A program made the position numbers and the translations under genes. A stretch of DNA of 64,000 bases, taken from contig NZ_JAQMUB010000091.1 in assembly GCF_028330965.1 (NCBI RefSeq), positions 62,001 to 126,000 of the forward strand, in the 5' to 3' direction. Of the stretch, positions 62,896 through 64,000 are shown piece by piece. Below the pieces are notes generated by a model. That model did not search any database. It saw only the letters and a list, made by a program, of their open reading frames with translations, and was not told the origin of the DNA. Positions within the stretch are counted from its first letter, which is position 1; each line of letters starts with the position of its first letter. The stretch is from Oscillatoria sp. CS-180. GTDB taxonomy: Bacteria > Cyanobacteriota > Cyanobacteriia > Phormidesmidales > Phormidesmidaceae.

Positions 62896-62930
62896 TGTAA
62901 CTTTGGCCATCTATAGCGATCCTATTCGGA

Positions 62931-62968
62931 TTTTGAATAAGGTTTTCCAAGGAAAACCTTATTCAAAA
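62931..62968. terminator. Long AT-rich hairpin after the deacetylase gene
   Basis: TTTTGAATAAGGTTTTCC and GGAAAACCTTATTCAAAA form a perfect 18-bp stem with a two-base spacer. It starts about 35 bp after the stop codon. There is no U-tract on the plus strand, so it may work as a hairpin-only terminator or bidirectionally. Confidence 0.6.
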
Positions 62969-63009
62969 AGCCTTCTCACCTCCAGAAATCATCTGAGATG
63001 GCTATAGGC

Positions 63010-63085
63010 CAGTGCACCCAACAGTATCTGGATGCTTAGCGCATCGCTAGATGGCCCGTCACCTTGTCATAACAGAACGGGCGAA
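63010..63085 (+). repeat. Dispersed hairpin-rich intergenic repeat, copy C
   Basis: GTGCACCCAACAGTATCTGG, then a hairpin TAGCGCATCGCTA, then GATGGCCCGTCACCTTGTC and TAACAGAACGGGCGAAC align with copies at 10580, 19405 and 21390. The hairpin sequence differs from the other copies but still forms a stem. Confidence 0.6.
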
Positions 63086-63106
63086 CATTAGGCTTCCATG
63101 AAAGAA

Positions 63107-63137
63107 ACCCAACAAGACCAAAAAGGTCTTGTTGGGT
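63107..63137. terminator. Perfect 13-bp hairpin with ACCCAACA arms
   Basis: ACCCAACAAGACC and GGTCTTGTTGGGT surround AAAAA. It stands alone in the gap between convergent genes. The arm ACCCAACA recurs in the hairpin at about 63257-63304. Terminator use is possible but U-tracts are short. Confidence 0.5.
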
Positions 63138-63256
63138 CCTCTGTTTTGCAGGTGGTGGAGCGATCGCGTTACCGCTTCCAACCTCGTTGCCCTATATCAA
63201 GTGAATCCAACATAAGCTACATGGGACTAGCGACGGCTATAGGTGGATTGGCTCTT

Positions 63257-63304
63257 AAGGAAACCCAACAAAATCGTCAATGATCGCAAATGTTGGGCTT
63301 CCTT
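63257..63304 (-). terminator. Hairpin downstream of the exported repeat protein
   Basis: AAGGAAACCCAACA and TGTTGGGCTTCCTT pair at 13 of 14 positions around a 20-base loop. It lies about 40 bp past the stop codon of the minus-strand gene at 63344, so it is the likely terminator of that gene. Confidence 0.6.
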
Positions 63305-63343
63305 CCTTAAAACCAACCTACATTTCCTAGCCCTGTCATTCCC

Positions 63344-64000
63344 CTATGGACTAACAGGGGCTTCATCAACCGTTGGACCGCCAGGAGGTTCATCAAGGGT
63401 TGGACCGCTGGGACCTTCGTCGATCGTTGGGCCGCCGGAAGGTTCATCAAGGGTTGGACCACTGGGACCTTCATCAGCCATTGAACTGATGGGAGCCTCA
63501 TTAGCCATTGACCGGGCAATATCTACGAATTGCTCCTGTGGTGGATCGTTAGCCAGCGCCACAACAGTGTAGGTCAAACCATCCTGCTGCCACATTACCA
63601 GCTGATTGGCAGTGTCCCCTTCTCCTAACAACAAGTGATATCCCTGAATATCTGTATTGAGCTCAACCGGGGTGACATTTTCGGCAGCTGCCAAATCTTC
63701 TGGAGAAATCTCGGTATCCGTCGCTGCAATCATCCCAACAGTACAGCTTGGGTCAGCACAGTCGGGGGTAATTCCTAAGCTGACAACCAATTCCGTGTCG
63801 GATGCTGAGCTAATGAATGGATAAATCTCTCCCTCTGAAGGAACTTCTGCAGGCAAGCGAAACTGCCACCCTTCTGGCAACTCTGCTCGAATTTCATCCA
63901 GCACAGGTGCAAATAATGGATCTGGAGCAGCATGGGCCGCAGTGAAAGCGCTGGAAAGTCCGATAAAGAGAGCAGCTAAACCAGCCTGTCTGAAAAATTT
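63344..64000 (-). CDS. Exported protein with C-terminal EGPSGPT/EPSGGPT repeats (5' end outside window)
   Basis: The frame runs open to the right edge, so the start lies just beyond 64000. The first codons seen, KFFRQAGLAALFIGLSSAFTAAHA, are a signal peptide with cleavage at about AHA-APD. The mature domain (PEGWQFRLPAEVPSEGEIYP, VSLGITPDCADPSCTVGMIA, YHLLLGEGDTANQLVMWQQD) is of unknown function. The C-terminal tail repeats an 18-residue unit, EGPSGPTLDEPSGGPTID, about 2.3 times. It may be a surface or periplasmic protein. The gene is truncated only by the window. Confidence 0.75.
   Translation of the reverse strand, partial: KFFRQAGLAALFIGLSSAFTAAHAAPDPLFAPVLDEIRAELPEGWQFRLPAEVPSEGEIYPFISSASDTELVVSLGITPDCADPSCTVGMIAATDTEISPEDLAAAENVTPVELNTDIQGYHLLLGEGDTANQLVMWQQDGLTYTVVALANDPPQEQFVDIARSMANEAPISSMADEGPSGPTLDEPSGGPTIDEGPSGPTLDEPPGGPTVDEAPVSP
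63359..63480 (-). repeat. 54-bp tandem repeat in the exported protein
   Basis: Units of 54 bases encode EGPSGPTLDEPSGGPTID-like repeats. Each unit has two related half-units (GGTTCATCAAGGGTTGGACC and CCTTCGTCGATCGTTGGGCC), so slipped replication is likely to vary copy number. Confidence 0.7.

Larger units (their letters stand above)
62896..63343. other. Gap with hairpins and a repeat copy
   Basis: About 450 bases between convergent genes. It carries a perfect 18-bp hairpin, a copy of the dispersed hairpin repeat (about 63010-63085) and two hairpins sharing ACCCAACA. No gene is seen. Confidence 0.55.

Noticed and set aside
63243-63572. 109-codon plus-strand frame with GPLGPSS-type repeats
   Set aside because: It is the antisense of the tandem-repeat tail of the exported protein, whose signal peptide and frame are clearly on the minus strand.
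1-64000. CRISPR arrays, prophage genes, intact IS transposases
   Set aside because: No regularly spaced direct repeats and no phage or transposase protein could be recognised on either strand.

Overview
The window is a stretch of cyanobacterial chromosome. It carries a photosystem I subunit (psaI), a CP12 protein, a cyAbrB regulator, a PedR-type LuxR regulator, a CruP-type flavoprotein, glutamate-1-semialdehyde aminomutase and several cyanobacteria-specific families (DUF1818, DUF3318, DUF1997 and others). The palindrome GCGATCGC (HIP1) is frequent. No genus can be named from the sequence alone. There is no prophage, CRISPR array or intact transposase; the chromosome looks ordinary, with gene-poor gaps that carry dispersed short repeats.

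Layout. 1-6940: a signalling block, all on the minus strand (two response regulators, two tandem Crp/Fnr paralogues, a PAS/GAF histidine kinase). 7141-10492: DUF1818-rpoZ, then pyrC and a carotenoid-desaturase-like flavoprotein. 10493-13740: a decay zone with a dispersed repeat, a glycosyltransferase with an internal deletion, an alpha/beta hydrolase, a helicase relic and small orphan genes. 13743-18527: rplS-trnW, an S41 protease, DUF3318, an exported protein and an M20 hydrolase. 19775-24930: hemL, LysR, GNAT and cyAbrB, separated by two gaps of about 1.25 kb. 25332-31662: a CPBP protease, cobalamin genes (cbiET-cobH, cobM), holA, a DUF4168-like protein and a gamma-glutamylcyclotransferase. 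31968-36896: a STAS-sugar transferase fusion, then five tightly packed genes on alternating strands (two arsenosugar-type glycosyltransferase families, rhodanese, DUF547, UbiG-like methyltransferase). 37087-40056: a large subtilase/RTX protein. 40337-45608: psaI, a 711-residue cyanobacterial unknown, hisS, pedR and CP12. 46631-49477: pstC-pstA-pstB. 49584-53294: Nfu, an exported PrxQ, CruP and a SirB1-like protein. 53337-55877: a cyclic-nucleotide-binding, AAA+ and membrane iron-sulfur fusion. 55972-64000: YggT, HAD, pheA, DUF1997, a deacetylase-phosphodiester glycosidase fusion and a cut-off exported repeat protein.

How genes fit together. rpoZ and DUF1818, cobH and cbiET, pstCAB, cruP and the SirB1 gene, and the GNAT and LysR genes look like transcription units from their spacing or overlap. 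Candidate Pho boxes precede pstC and the phosphodiester glycosidase fusion. The most unusual protein is the CRP/AAA/4Fe-4S fusion, whose AAA domain lacks the residues needed for ATPase and sigma-54 activation. Two dispersed non-coding repeat families, one hairpin-rich and one with terminal inverted repeats, occupy the gaps. Start sites were moved from the longest ORF to internal ATG or GTG codons where Shine-Dalgarno sequences, gene overlap or family lengths argued for it.
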